Shown: piece after piece, positions 17,529 through 27,569 of the stretch
Layout of the letters: the number at the start of each line of letters is the position of its first letter
How positions within the stretch are numbered: position 1 is the stretch's first letter
NCBI GenBank assembly: GCA_021796385.1
Contig: JAJYXQ010000032.1
Coordinates: forward strand, 19,573 to 83,572
Origin: Thermoplasmata archaeon
Lineage (GTDB): Archaea; Thermoplasmatota; Thermoplasmata; Lutacidiplasmatales; UBA184
Length of the DNA: 64,000 nucleotides
Direction: 5' to 3'
Notes under the pieces: generated by a model
Databases searched by the model: none
What the model saw: only the letters and a program-made list of their open reading frames with translations
What the model was told of the DNA's origin: nothing
Translations under genes and position numbers: made by a program

Positions 17529-18203
17529 ATGGTGCCGGGACTCGGGGATAGTGAAGGTATCGATTACTTGGACACAACCATCCTTCCCTATGAGGGTTTG
17601 GTTGAACGCCTCGACATCGACGAGTCCTATGCGGACGACAAGATTCTGATTACTCCCTTGTTGGACCCAAGCTTTGGCACGGCCGATGGTCAGTTGACCT
17701 CAGCAGGAATCGATTTGAGACTAGACTTCAGGTTCAGACGAATTCTGCCAGGGGAGGTAACTGCAATCTCGCTCGTCAGAAAGCAACGCATAGACACAGC
17801 TGTAGAACTCGACGTTGATGATCCTCGGAGCAGATATGTTCTCCACCCCGGGGACTTCGTGCTTGGTCAGTCGATGGAGTACATTCGGCTTCCAAACGAT
17901 ATCGTGGGCCGACTTGACGGGCGTAGCAGTATGGGGAGGCGCGGACTAGAAGTTCATAGCACCGCAAGTTGTGTCGACCCTGGTTTTCAAGGTCATCTCG
18001 TCTTTGAGCTCAGCAATGTTGGAAGAGCCCCAATTATTCTCCACCCTTTCATCAGAATTGCGCGGCTAGTTTTTTATAAGACACGTCCTACGGCTTTCCC
18101 GTATCAGGGAAAGTACAGGTTTCAAAATAATGTCATGCCAATTCAGCTGGATAAATTGACACCCTTGTTAAAGAGACAGAGAGATGCCGAAACCGCTGAT
18201 TAG
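17529..18203 (+). CDS. dCTP deaminase-like (Dcd/dUTPase fold) enzyme
   Basis: Converts dCTP to dUTP (or hydrolyses dUTP) in relatives with the trimeric dUTPase fold. The 224-residue protein has the core motifs LHPGDFVLGQ, GRLDGRSSMGRRGLEVH (near residue 129), then TASCVDPGFQGHLVFELSN, whose Glu corresponds to the catalytic Glu of dCTP deaminases, and IILHPFIRIARLVF. The N-terminal 60 residues are an additional stretch. It opens a four-gene operon; the next gene overlaps it by 20 bases. dCTP deaminases are established antiviral nucleotide-depletion enzymes in bacteria, so a defence role is plausible but inferred. Confidence 0.85.
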   Translation: MVPGLGDSEGIDYLDTTILPYEGLVERLDIDESYADDKILITPLLDPSFGTADGQLTSAGIDLRLDFRFRRILPGEVTAISLVRKQRIDTAVELDVDDPRSRYVLHPGDFVLGQSMEYIRLPNDIVGRLDGRSSMGRRGLEVHSTASCVDPGFQGHLVFELSNVGRAPIILHPFIRIARLVFYKTRPTAFPYQGKYRFQNNVMPIQLDKLTPLLKRQRDAETAD

Positions 18204-18594
18204 GTCGGCTGGACACAGGGTAGTGTTCATTGGTAGCCGACGCGATACGGATGTTAGAACGAAGAACAGACTACTTGGAACTCTCTCAATTGCGACCGAA
18301 GCGCTGCAGGCTGTCAGGGAGGACCATCGCTTGGCTACTGAATTGATCAACGATTTGGAAGTCATTCGAAAGGCGCAAAGGCTTGAGCCCCAGACCGAAA
18401 TCTCTCTGATGCAAGAGAATGTTCAGAAAGTGGCCATGGTGGTCGAGAGGGTTTCGAGCGTTGTAAGGAGTTTCGCATTGGAACTCCCGATTACCGATGC
18501 ATCAAAGCCGGACCTCTCCGAGATCGAACGACTGGAGGATGAGTTGGATCTACTTTACCGGAACATTTCAGACGAGTCCCTAGCTGATGAGTGA
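18184..18594 (+). CDS. Helical protein of the deaminase operon
   Basis: A 136-residue, charged, largely helical protein with heptad-like spacing in QENVQKVAMVVERVSSVVRS and IERLEDELDLLYRNI, suggesting coiled-coil interaction. I recognise no family. It overlaps the deaminase gene by 20 bases and the metalloprotease gene by 8, so it is certainly part of the same translated unit and may bridge or regulate its neighbours. Confidence 0.65.
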   Translation: MPKPLIRSAGHRVVFIGSRRDTDVRTKNRLLGTLSIATEALQAVREDHRLATELINDLEVIRKAQRLEPQTEISLMQENVQKVAMVVERVSSVVRSFALELPITDASKPDLSEIERLEDELDLLYRNISDESLADE

Positions 18595-20062
18595 CTCTTA
18601 CTCCTTCCTAACGCCGGAAATAATCAGCAAGAGGTTGCACACTTACCATTTCCACCTTAAGAGATTAGCGGACTCTTCAACAGATGTCCGTCTTCTTCTA
18701 TGGCAGAGTGATGACACCAAGAGAGTTGTCTCGGAGCTTATCCAGGTTCTCCAAGATGAGCTTAGTGAAAAGATCAAGAAGATTGAGTCCATGTCGGACC
18801 AAGCCAGGATGGCTGAACAAGCTGGCATTGCCCGAGCTCAACTTGAGCAGTTTGTCCACTATGTGGAGCACTCTCTGTCGGAGGTCACGTCGGTTTTGTC
18901 GGATGAAAGGTCTGTGGGGCGGGAGCTCTACTATCTAGTCTTGAACGTTCTAACCGACCTGGGGCTGGCTGCGCTTGATGAGCCAACTCTAGAAAGAAAA
19001 GGCGAGGCCAAGGTGGGCCACCCCAGAAAGAATGTTGCGATACTTATCAATCGCGGGGAGAGCGTGGCGGTACAGCGTCTATCCCACAAGCTCGTCGAGG
19101 ACCTCACTTTCTTCCCCAGAACCTTCGCAAGGGGGATGAATATCGAGAATTCCCCATGGCTGCTGTCAGTGCCGGTTTCAGTTCTCAGGAACCCACTCAA
19201 TTGGGTGGCAGTTCTCCATGAAATGGGGCATGTGGCGGAAGAGGAAACCATCCGTGCGCTTGACCAAGTTAGGATTGCATACGAACGAAAGGATGGAGCG
19301 TTCGATTCCTACAATAGTACCAGCTTCCAGAGGCTGATAAGCCACCTGTCAGAATATCAAGCAGATTTCATTGCATATCTGTACGGCGGTTACTCATACG
19401 TTCGGATAATGCTCCTCAACGAGTTCACTCGAGAGATTGGGACTTCATCAACTCATCCAGATTGGCTACACCGTATGCGCATTCTCCGTTCGGAGTACCT
19501 CAGCCCGATTCTTGAGGCCGCAGGAATCAAACCTTCCGAGAACAGGGGGTATGATAGAGACGCTGAGTACCCACGATACGAGAAGCTCGTCAAAGCCCCA
19601 CATGGCAATCTAATCACGGATGAATTCACCGATGAATGGCTAAGGACCATCCTAGTCAGGACTGCGAAGTATCTTGCGAGCACCACTACCAAGCGATTTG
19701 GCGGAGAGAAGCCTGGATCTCTAGTTTTCAACCCGGAAGATTATCGGAGGTCAACCGTGTTTGCTGCGCTAGCCGGTTTGGTCCCATACACTCGAGATTT
19801 CAGGTACGTCATGGCCGCCGGTACTGATTCAACAGCGTACGATAGTGCAATTGCCACCCTAAGAAGACTTCCCAAGACGGACACCCCAAGGCATAATTCG
19901 GAGACCATGGAGGGCCCGTCCACCAAAGAAGATAAGGAAGTTGCAGAGGAATTCAACAGGTATGTCGCGAATACTATTCGTCTGTGCTACATCCGTTCAA
20001 GGTATACAGCATGGACCAATGTACCGAGACCGGTCACTCAGCTGACGCTGGGCACAATTTGA
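18587..20062 (+). CDS. HExxH zinc metalloprotease-like protein
   Basis: A 491-residue soluble protein. Residues 209-213 are HEMGH, a canonical HExxH zinc site in a hydrophobic helix (VAVLHEMGHVAEEE). About 45 residues later a second helix SEYQADFIAYL supplies a candidate third ligand Glu, the layout of gluzincin-type peptidases. A long helical region (residues 20-110) precedes the active site. I cannot place it in a named family. No signal peptide is present, so it acts in the cytoplasm. Placement in an operon with a dCTP deaminase and a membrane winged-helix protein suggests a protease-activated or protease-effector system (inference). Confidence 0.7.
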   Translation: MSDSYSFLTPEIISKRLHTYHFHLKRLADSSTDVRLLLWQSDDTKRVVSELIQVLQDELSEKIKKIESMSDQARMAEQAGIARAQLEQFVHYVEHSLSEVTSVLSDERSVGRELYYLVLNVLTDLGLAALDEPTLERKGEAKVGHPRKNVAILINRGESVAVQRLSHKLVEDLTFFPRTFARGMNIENSPWLLSVPVSVLRNPLNWVAVLHEMGHVAEEETIRALDQVRIAYERKDGAFDSYNSTSFQRLISHLSEYQADFIAYLYGGYSYVRIMLLNEFTREIGTSSTHPDWLHRMRILRSEYLSPILEAAGIKPSENRGYDRDAEYPRYEKLVKAPHGNLITDEFTDEWLRTILVRTAKYLASTTTKRFGGEKPGSLVFNPEDYRRSTVFAALAGLVPYTRDFRYVMAAGTDSTAYDSAIATLRRLPKTDTPRHNSETMEGPSTKEDKEVAEEFNRYVANTIRLCYIRSRYTAWTNVPRPVTQLTLGTI

Positions 20063-20078
20063 GGTAGAGGCGAGGAGT

Positions 20079-20702
20079 ATGGACCAAGGGGAAACCAAGT
20101 TTGAGACCGAGAAGCAACTACTACTCCGCAAAGTCCAGGAGGATCTGAGTCGTCTAAGAAGATTCGATGAGTCAATAAGGGAACAGGTAGATTCAATCGT
20201 TGACGATTGCGTCGGCGCTGTCCCCATTGAAATCACTCAAAAGACTTCTTCAACGAGTTATTTAGTGATCATGGCCGATGGAGGAAGGGGAGGCGGGGTC
20301 AGCCGGAAGCTGTGGAACATACGTCTCACTTGGCGAGAGCGTGCATGGGACAAACTTGAGCAGCTAGGTGCGACGTCGGCCGCCGCAACCATTGTTCCTT
20401 GGCTCGGGGTGCTTGTGGTACTGCTCGTAGCGAAAACCGTCCTTGACCTAACCGAGATACATCTGTCTGAGAGGCATGCCATGGTCCTTTGGGCATCATG
20501 GAAGGTTCCTTCACACGACCACATAGTGTCCGTTGACCAGATTCTGTCCGTCTTGGTATCAGCAAACGAACATTTCACCGAAACGGAGGTCGGTTCACTG
20601 ATGTCGGACTTGCACTATTTTGAGTGTGTGTCACGAGAGCCCGATGGAAGATTCCGCTTGGTGGAATCCTTAGAGTTAAGAACACATCTTCCAGCGCGAT
20701 AG
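20079..20702 (+). CDS. Single-pass membrane protein with C-terminal winged-helix
   Basis: A 207-residue protein. The N-terminus is charged and helical. One membrane helix spans about residues 108-130 (TIVPWLGVLVVLLVAKTVL), and the C-terminal 55 residues read as a winged helix (VDQILSVLVSANEHFTETEV, LHYFECVSREPDGRFRLVE). It is the last gene of the deaminase-protease operon, 16 bases after the protease stop. It could be a membrane-tethered regulator cleaved by the operon protease; this is speculative. Confidence 0.6.
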   Translation: MDQGETKFETEKQLLLRKVQEDLSRLRRFDESIREQVDSIVDDCVGAVPIEITQKTSSTSYLVIMADGGRGGGVSRKLWNIRLTWRERAWDKLEQLGATSAAATIVPWLGVLVVLLVAKTVLDLTEIHLSERHAMVLWASWKVPSHDHIVSVDQILSVLVSANEHFTETEVGSLMSDLHYFECVSREPDGRFRLVESLELRTHLPAR

Positions 20703-20749
20703 CTTAGTCCTCGGACGGCCTTCTGAGGCGTCCCTTGCCTGCAGGTTGG

Positions 20750-23700
20750 TCAGGCCACAGGTGAGCGCTTTCCGTGCCTCTTGCTACCTAGGGGTTGTGT
20801 AGGAGCATCTTTGTTGAGAAACTTTGGAAGAGCACTCTCGTCTACCTCAACTTCTACCCTTGGTGTTGGTGGAGTCGAGGGCATGGCCCTGAAAACCACG
20901 CTGTCGAAATCCCCGAAGTCGGCTCCAGGGTCCCACGCAATCTCGGTTCTCATGTCGAGGAGGTAGTTTCGAATCTCGCCTTCGCCAAGATTGTAGGGCT
21001 TGAGCACCTCCTTCAACCTCCTCCCTGTCACAGGGGTCTCGCTACGGATGGTTGAGAGCATGGTATCCGTGATCATCCCCATCCGGGCGAGTTCCTCCCT
21101 GGAAACCTCGCCTCCCGCGTTCGTGTATCTCGTGGTGCCACCGTTCTCGCTCTTCTCGATTTTGTGAGTTTCCGAAAGGATAGACAATTGTGTCCGCACG
21201 GTGGCATCAGTTGCACCAGTCATCGAAGTCACTTGGTGGACCAACGCGGCCTCCTCCTCGTTCGGGTTCTGTTTCAGGTGGTCCTCGATGGCCTTGGCCA
21301 CACCACTATCGGACGAATTCGCAGTGGTCATGGCCGGTCCGCCTCCCGAGCGTCGCCTCTTCCGTAGCTCCACAAAGGCAAGGATAGCCGCGAATGCGAC
21401 CACCATGGCAACCACGACCAGCAGGAACGTGAACCCCCAGTCCGTTCCCTGGCCACTTGACCCTGTCGGACCCTTGCCTGATGGTGGGGTGGTGAGGTTG
21501 AGCACCAGTGTGTAAGGAGATGAGGTCCGGTTGTAGTTGTCGATGACCTGGATGAAGAGCTGCTGGATTGCGGACCCCGTGAGGGTCAGATTGGCCACCC
21601 TCTCGCTCAGGGGAATCCAGGGCAGTGAGGACAGGTTGGACTCGTTCGTGGAATACCGGTAGCCTGTCACAGAGCCATCGGTGTCGCTGGTCTGGAGCAC
21701 GAACTCGAGCTCGAGATGGTAGGCGGTCCCGTTGCTGGTCGTATTGTGAGATAGGGAGACCTGCTCGTAGGTAGCGTTGTCGATTGAGGGAGGGATAGTT
21801 CCCAATGTCAGAACCTTCGAATCAGCCATCTCTCCAAGCGCATCGGTTACATTCACCGAGATCTCGTAGGAAGCAGCTTGGTGAAAGATGACGGTTGCCT
21901 GCGGGGCGGTCGTGACCTGGTGATTCGCTCCTAGGCCCCACGAGTAGGACAAGGGTCCGGTTCCACCACTAACGCAGTTCAGGGAGAATGTCAACGCGTT
22001 GCCTGCCATTGGGATTCCTGACACGATCTGGGGCGCACAAGGAGCAGTCGGAACAGCATTCACGGTGAGCTTTGTCGTCTCGGATGCCCGGTACCCAAAT
22101 GCGTCAGTCACCATGGTAGTGATGGAGTAACTGCCAGACGTAGTCCAAGTGGCATCCAGGGCATTCACGGAGCCGTTGATCCAACGGTTGCCACTTACCG
22201 CGGAGATGAGCCAGTCATAGGTGAAAGGTGCCCACCCACCCGTGGCCGAGGCGGTGGCGTTGTCCCACATTCCGCTGTCCACGACTGACCGGCTGATGGT
22301 CAACGTGACCGGGCCCACCATGTCCACGATCACCTTCACCGACAGGGTGAAGGTCGAGACCTGCCCCTCGGAATCGCTGATGGTCACTGACAGGGAGTGG
22401 TTTCCGACCGATGGCCACGACAAGGAAAAGTTGGTCCAGAGGTTGAAGATCGCAGTCGAGTTAACCGTGGTTCCGTTCAGCTTCCAGACTACCGAGTAGG
22501 GCCGGGTGCCGCCAGAGAAGGTCAGGTTGAAAGAGGCAGTGGTCCCGGAAGGAAGTGTGGTGCTTCCACCAGATGTGATTCCCGAGGTTGAGATCGGCCC
22601 ATCGACCATAGACATGACCTTCACGGCAGGGTCCGCAATCACCTGCACGGAAGTCGATAGGGTCGAACTGGCCCCGGCTCCATCCGTGATGGTCACCTTG
22701 ACCGTGAAAGTCCCTGGGGAAGGCCAAGCGTAAGTCACCCAGGGTTGGTTCGTTGTCTTGGTCGCCCCGTTGCCGAAATCCCAGACGAAACTGTAGGGAG
22801 TGAGGCCACCGGTGGTCTTGGCAGAGATGTTGTCAATCACTTGGGCATCAAGGTTTGTCTGGGCGGGCGCTATTGACGTGACGCTGACAGGTGCTGTGAC
22901 ATCCACTATCAGCCACTGTCTAGCTGTCCCGCCTACCCCACCAAAGGAATCCTTCACGGTGAGGTCCAGTGTGTATGTTCCCACATGGGTCCACGTGTAC
23001 GTGGTCGAGCAACTCGACGTCGACGATGACCAGAGAGCGATAGTGCCGGACCCGTTCTGAGTGAGTGTGCATGTGTACGGGCTTGACCCCCCGACGTAAG
23101 AGGCTATGAAGGTGGTGGTGGCCCCAACCTCGTCCTGGAGAGTTCCACCCTGCACCGCGGAGTAGCTCCCTGCTTGGGCTGAAAGAGTGAGGGACCCGAG
23201 ATCCGAGACTACCTGATAGGAGAAGGGCACGAAGAGTCGGGAGTGGAGTCCATCCCTCACCGTTAGGTTGAGCGTGTCGGTCCCGTTCCAATTGGGGACG
23301 AAACTGCACGACTGGGTCCCGTACGAAGGCACGGCCACAGGTCCGCAGAGGGACATCCCGCGGGTAGAGTCGTTCAGCCACCATTCCATGGGAGGAGCCC
23401 CATGATTCTGAAAGAGGGTGAAGGTGACGTTGGCCTGAGTGCCCTGGTGCACAAGAGGGATTACCGGAATGCTCACGTTGAGAGGCCAATAGACGCTCTC
23501 ATTGAACCGGAGCGTAGAGACCCAACCGGTGGAGTCGGTGATGTTCGTGACCACCATGTAGGTCCCTGCCGTACTGTACGGCTGGTAGTCGGGCAAGAGG
23601 AGAGAACTACCTCCCAATCCATTCACGCACCCGGCGGGCCACGCAGGGGGTGCGTCTATGCAATTGGAGTAGGGGGCGATTCCTCCAGTGAAGTTAATCT

Positions 23701-26700
23701 CCAAAGCGAGGGACTCGTTGGCGTACGCTACTCGTCCACCGACTGGGAACCAGTACGACGTGATTGCTGGGTCGGTATAAACGATGAAAGCTACGGAGTG
23801 ATTTGCACTTCCTCCTCCGGTATCATTTGCAAAGACTGTCACGGTGAAGGTCCCTGTAGCCGTTGGTGTGCAAGGGAGTCTGCTGGAGTTTGCAGTAGAG
23901 CAACCTGAGGGTAGACCGAGGTAAGTGTATGTGTAGATGCCTGTTCCCCCACTGGCATTGGCGTAGAGGAGTAGGGTCTCATGCATGTCCAATTGAGACC
24001 TGTTGACCTGCAACGAAACGATGGGTGCGGAGGTCACCACGAAACGGGTGGGTGCGGAGGTCACCGTGTATCCGTTGGAATCTTTCACCGTCACCGCAAC
24101 ATAGCTCACCGTTTGCTGGGTCGGGGTACAGGAGACCGTGCTTGAATTGACCGAAGCGCATCCCGTGCCTGTCGGAAGACCCGCCCAAGAGTAGGAGTAG
24201 ATACCGGTACCACCGTAAGGGTTGGCAATGAACGTGACCACCGTTCCAATGTCGGCGGTGGGATTAGTACTAGACGGTGAGGGTGCTAAGGGATCTGACA
24301 GTACGTTCACCAAGGGTGCAGTGGTCATCGGAGAACCAAAGTTGTTCCAGTCAACCACCGACAAGGTTGGAGACAGGGTAGTGGCCACTGAGATATCGCA
24401 CCGCTCGTAGTACTGATTCCCCGAGGTCGAGTTCTTGGCTCCCTGACAACCCATAGACGGGAGGCCACTCCAAGTGTAGTTGAAGCCGCTCCAGTTCGTG
24501 AACGGACCGCCATAGCCCCCGTTCACCGTCGCATTGATCCAGAAGATCTGCCCCTCGTCTGCCGAAGTTCGCGAGGCCGAAATCGAAACCGTGGGGTCAC
24601 TCCAAACATTGACTTGCGCATAGGCGAATTCCGTGGAGTACGCCCACTGAGAGGTGTAACCGTTCGAGTCGGTAACGGACACTTCTGGAATCTCTCCACC
24701 GAGAATGGTCTGGGTGCACTTGACTGAGGATGTCGTAAGCCCGGTGCAGTAGGCCGATGGTGGTGGCTGGTTATTGTAGGTATATCTCCACGAGTAGGTG
24801 AAACCTCCACTACCTCCGCTCTCTGTGGCGTTGTACCAAGCCACTTGGCCGATGTCGTAGTTCTCCCTCGGACCGATCGTGATGCCCGTGATGCTGGGGT
24901 CCGTTGACAGGGTGAGAGAAGTTGTTCCTGTTGCGGTGACAGCGTAGTTGTTGCTATCCACCACCAAAACGGTTGGTGTAAACGTTCCACTTGTTGTAGG
25001 AGTGCACTTGACCGAAGGGACTGTCTCCTGTTGTACGGATGGGCACCCTGTCGGAAGGTGGCTCCATGTGAAAGTGTACCCATTGAGACCTGGATAGCCC
25101 CCAGTTACCGTGGCGTTGAACCAGACCACCTGATTCTCGTCAGCGGCCGTCCGAGACGGGATGATTGAAGTTACGACGGGATCCGAGAAGGCACCCACTG
25201 ATGGGGCGGTGACCGCTGGACTAGTGACATCATTCGAATCCGTCACCGTGAGGGTTGGGCTGAACGTGCCGGTGGTCTGCACAGTGCATTTCACGGAATC
25301 AGTGGTCGTGCCCGCACATCCAGAACTTGGTAGGTTGCTCCATGTGTAGGTGATCACTCCATATCCTCCCGACACTGTTGCATTGAACCAGACGGCCTGA
25401 TTCACATCGACTGTTGACCGTGAGCTTGTAATGACGGATATCGTTGGGTCTGGGGAGACGGTCAGCATGCCGTATGTTCCGGCGGTCTTTCCATCGGCAT
25501 CCATCACCCACGCGTGTACTGTGTAGGTCCCCGGCGAGCTGGCGGTACATGCCACCTTGTCGATAGTAGTGTACGGAGGGACCTCTCCACTCGGTCCTGA
25601 GATCGCTGACGGGCACGAGTTGAAGTACTGGTCGAGGGAACCATCTTCCGAGTTTACAAACCAAAGGTACTGATACGGAGAAGTCCCACCGATCGGTGTA
25701 GCAACAAAGGAAAGCGCTTGACCGCTGTCTCGCTCACTGGCCATCGAGAGTGAGACCGAGGGCAAGGGGTTCACCGTGAAGGTGAAGGTGAAGGTGCTCT
25801 CTATCGCATTCCCGTTTGAGTAGTCTACATACAAGTCTGCCGTGTAGGTTCCGCTGGTTGCGGAGCTACAATCGGTCCAAGAGTCACCGGGGTCTCCACC
25901 AGAACCGCTGCCCGAGCCATAAGTACAACCAGAAGGGAGCCCGGCCCAAGTGTACCAATAGAATATTCCACCGTTCGTCTGCTGATTGATGGTATCGGAC
26001 GTGGGGAGTGAAGACAGGTTGTAGACCACTCCAACCGTGACCTGAGTAGCGCCTGTAGTCATTGCGAGGTCACTGTAAACAGTGATCCAGTCGGTGGCGC
26101 TGGCCTCTTCCCCACCGCATGTGCATAGGATATCCCCATAGACATGAAACTGGCCGGACTGGGTGGGAGTGCAGGAGAACTGTGCGGCGTCCTGGGAGGT
26201 ACAACCACCCGGGAGGTTCCCCCAGTACCAGTAGTCACCAGTCGGGAGGGTGCAGCCACTCGCGGAGAATGTCACTGGTTGACCCACAAAATCCCCCACG
26301 GGACTAGCCGATACTTCAAGTGACCCGCAGACCAGCGGGTGTATTGACAGGGATATTTTCGCATGCCGCGGGGTGCCGAGATTTCCGGACTGGTTCTGGG
26401 AAGGTGAAAGAGGGGGTTCGGTGATGTTCTGTGTAAAGGACGGCCTTGCGGGGTCAGGGGCGGGCTGAACAAGGACCCTCACTGGAGAGTTCGTTGAAGA
26501 ATGGGTTTCGGGGATCACTGCCTTACCAGATGGTGAAACTTCGCTGAGGTTTCGGGCATGAGCAGGAATCGTCGTCCCGACGCTTGCGGGTCTAGGTTCC
26601 GAGGTGCTCTGGGGAGAAATTTTGGTGACGAGGGCTGTGGTGTGGGAAGCTGTTGGACCCAGATTTGCGACCTTCACTCCATAGAAGGGTGTGGACGGGA

Positions 26701-26785
26701 AGACAAAGATTCCACCCATCAGGAGGATTGACAGGGTCAGGATTGAATGCAGGCGCGGACCTGGTCGTTCTCTCAAAGTGTACAT
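20750..26785 (-). CDS. Giant PKD-like repeat surface protein with cytoplasmic winged helices
   Basis: A 2,011-residue membrane protein. A signal/anchor helix (ILTLSILLMGGIFVF) is near residue 15, followed by some 16 Ig/PKD-like modules of roughly 80-100 residues. Each has a GG..(Y/F)xYxW core, a SVxCTPTxxGT strand with paired cysteines, and many N-glycosylation sequons. One membrane helix spans about 1782-1805, followed by RKRRR. The C-terminal 200 residues are cytoplasmic and contain a winged helix (about 1828-1888) and a second helical repeat with SREELARMGM. ATG 26785 is chosen because it lies five bases after the upstream stop codon. It is likely an adhesin; the intracellular DNA-binding-like end is unusual. 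Confidence 0.85.
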   Translation of the reverse strand: MYTLRERPGPRLHSILTLSILLMGGIFVFPSTPFYGVKVANLGPTASHTTALVTKISPQSTSEPRPASVGTTIPAHARNLSEVSPSGKAVIPETHSSTNSPVRVLVQPAPDPARPSFTQNITEPPLSPSQNQSGNLGTPRHAKISLSIHPLVCGSLEVSASPVGDFVGQPVTFSASGCTLPTGDYWYWGNLPGGCTSQDAAQFSCTPTQSGQFHVYGDILCTCGGEEASATDWITVYSDLAMTTGATQVTVGVVYNLSSLPTSDTINQQTNGGIFYWYTWAGLPSGCTYGSGSGSGGDPGDSWTDCSSATSGTYTADLYVDYSNGNAIESTFTFTFTVNPLPSVSLSMASERDSGQALSFVATPIGGTSPYQYLWFVNSEDGSLDQYFNSCPSAISGPSGEVPPYTTIDKVACTASSPGTYTVHAWVMDADGKTAGTYGMLTVSPDPTISVITSSRSTVDVNQAVWFNATVSGGYGVITYTWSNLPSSGCAGTTTDSVKCTVQTTGTFSPTLTVTDSNDVTSPAVTAPSVGAFSDPVVTSIIPSRTAADENQVVWFNATVTGGYPGLNGYTFTWSHLPTGCPSVQQETVPSVKCTPTTSGTFTPTVLVVDSNNYAVTATGTTSLTLSTDPSITGITIGPRENYDIGQVAWYNATESGGSGGFTYSWRYTYNNQPPPSAYCTGLTTSSVKCTQTILGGEIPEVSVTDSNGYTSQWAYSTEFAYAQVNVWSDPTVSISASRTSADEGQIFWINATVNGGYGGPFTNWSGFNYTWSGLPSMGCQGAKNSTSGNQYYERCDISVATTLSPTLSVVDWNNFGSPMTTAPLVNVLSDPLAPSPSSTNPTADIGTVVTFIANPYGGTGIYSYSWAGLPTGTGCASVNSSTVSCTPTQQTVSYVAVTVKDSNGYTVTSAPTRFVVTSAPIVSLQVNRSQLDMHETLLLYANASGGTGIYTYTYLGLPSGCSTANSSRLPCTPTATGTFTVTVFANDTGGGSANHSVAFIVYTDPAITSYWFPVGGRVAYANESLALEINFTGGIAPYSNCIDAPPAWPAGCVNGLGGSSLLLPDYQPYSTAGTYMVVTNITDSTGWVSTLRFNESVYWPLNVSIPVIPLVHQGTQANVTFTLFQNHGAPPMEWWLNDSTRGMSLCGPVAVPSYGTQSCSFVPNWNGTDTLNLTVRDGLHSRLFVPFSYQVVSDLGSLTLSAQAGSYSAVQGGTLQDEVGATTTFIASYVGGSSPYTCTLTQNGSGTIALWSSSTSSCSTTYTWTHVGTYTLDLTVKDSFGGVGGTARQWLIVDVTAPVSVTSIAPAQTNLDAQVIDNISAKTTGGLTPYSFVWDFGNGATKTTNQPWVTYAWPSPGTFTVKVTITDGAGASSTLSTSVQVIADPAVKVMSMVDGPISTSGITSGGSTTLPSGTTASFNLTFSGGTRPYSVVWKLNGTTVNSTAIFNLWTNFSLSWPSVGNHSLSVTISDSEGQVSTFTLSVKVIVDMVGPVTLTISRSVVDSGMWDNATASATGGWAPFTYDWLISAVSGNRWINGSVNALDATWTTSGSYSITTMVTDAFGYRASETTKLTVNAVPTAPCAPQIVSGIPMAGNALTFSLNCVSGGTGPLSYSWGLGANHQVTTAPQATVIFHQAASYEISVNVTDALGEMADSKVLTLGTIPPSIDNATYEQVSLSHNTTSNGTAYHLELEFVLQTSDTDGSVTGYRYSTNESNLSSLPWIPLSERVANLTLTGSAIQQLFIQVIDNYNRTSSPYTLVLNLTTPPSGKGPTGSSGQGTDWGFTFLLVVVAMVVAFAAILAFVELRKRRRSGGGPAMTTANSSDSGVAKAIEDHLKQNPNEEEAALVHQVTSMTGATDATVRTQLSILSETHKIEKSENGGTTRYTNAGGEVSREELARMGMITDTMLSTIRSETPVTGRRLKEVLKPYNLGEGEIRNYLLDMRTEIAWDPGADFGDFDSVVFRAMPSTPPTPRVEVEVDESALPKFLNKDAPTQPLGSKRHGKRSPVA

Positions 26786-26790
26786 TCTGT

Positions 26791-27363
26791 TCACCTGGGC
26801 AACGGCCGCGATAGGGGTGAAACGACCAATTTCTGCTTCGTGGTCGCTTCCAATTCGTTGAGCGATGGCCACACCCACTTGCCCTTGATGACCGGCTTCG
26901 CAAGGTAGACATGTCCGACCTCTCGGGGTTCGAAGGCCGCTCCCTTAACCTCCGCTTCAACATAGGCAAGGTACTCGCTCTGCGGGGCCACAAAGGCAAT
27001 AGGGTCGAAGCTTTCGAATCCTTTCGCCCCCTTCTTGCGCACATCCAGCTCAAGGTGGCTAGCGACCTTCTCGTTGATACGGATCGCGTTGTGCGGATTG
27101 ATCTGGCAAATCGAGACCACGTCGTACATCTCCCGCTGGAGGATCTCCTGGGAATTGTGCGATGGAACGATCCTCAAGCGCCCAGGCCCCCGGTTCAGGA
27201 AGGCCAGGGTGCGGAGGTGATGGGGTAGCTTCTCGATCACGTCTTCCCGACATCCTATCAATTGGGCCACCTCGTAGGGAATCGAGGTATACATCCAGCT
27301 GGTCGTCGTGGCCTTCAACACCGTCCACTCATCTTGTCGGGGCATAGGAATCGAGGGGGACAT
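26791..27363 (-). CDS. AbrB-like putative regulator, paralogue of 46169-46729
   Basis: A 190-residue protein. It shares with the 46169 product the block (Y..IP.EVAQLIGC.ED), the central FLNR...LRIV.SHN and (VVSICQINPHNAIRINEKVA), which resemble duplicated swapped-hairpin (AbrB/SpoVT-type) DNA-binding elements. The assignment is tentative. The palindrome ATAGATATCTAT lies 34 bases upstream, so autoregulation would fit. ATG 27345 is an alternative start. It is cotranscribed with the giant adhesin gene, 5 bases apart. Confidence 0.6.
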   Translation of the reverse strand: MSPSIPMPRQDEWTVLKATTTSWMYTSIPYEVAQLIGCREDVIEKLPHHLRTLAFLNRGPGRLRIVPSHNSQEILQREMYDVVSICQINPHNAIRINEKVASHLELDVRKKGAKGFESFDPIAFVAPQSEYLAYVEAEVKGAAFEPREVGHVYLAKPVIKGKWVWPSLNELEATTKQKLVVSPLSRPLPR

Positions 27364-27371
27364 TGAGCTCT

Positions 27372-27414
27372 ATCCTATTAAGCGTTTCGATGTAGTATAG
27401 ATATCTATTATAAA
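27372..27414 (-). promoter_or_regulatory. Palindromic operator and promoter (copy 2)
   Basis: ATAGATATCTAT at 27397-27408 is a perfect 12-base palindrome, followed on the minus strand by TATA-like CTTAATAGG (27374-27382) ahead of the adhesin operon. It matches the operators at 17,436 and 30,205. Confidence 0.65.
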
Positions 27415-27569
27415 GGCAACCGGGTCCCACATACGCGACCGACAAGGTGAACTGCGTAGACCAGAGCATGCCAGCGTGAAATCGTGAATCTTGGCAGGTA
27501 CCCAAAACGAGGAGGAAGACCTTGTCGATACCTGTAAGAGCGGAGTTGCCGCAAGGGTCGGCCCAGTCC

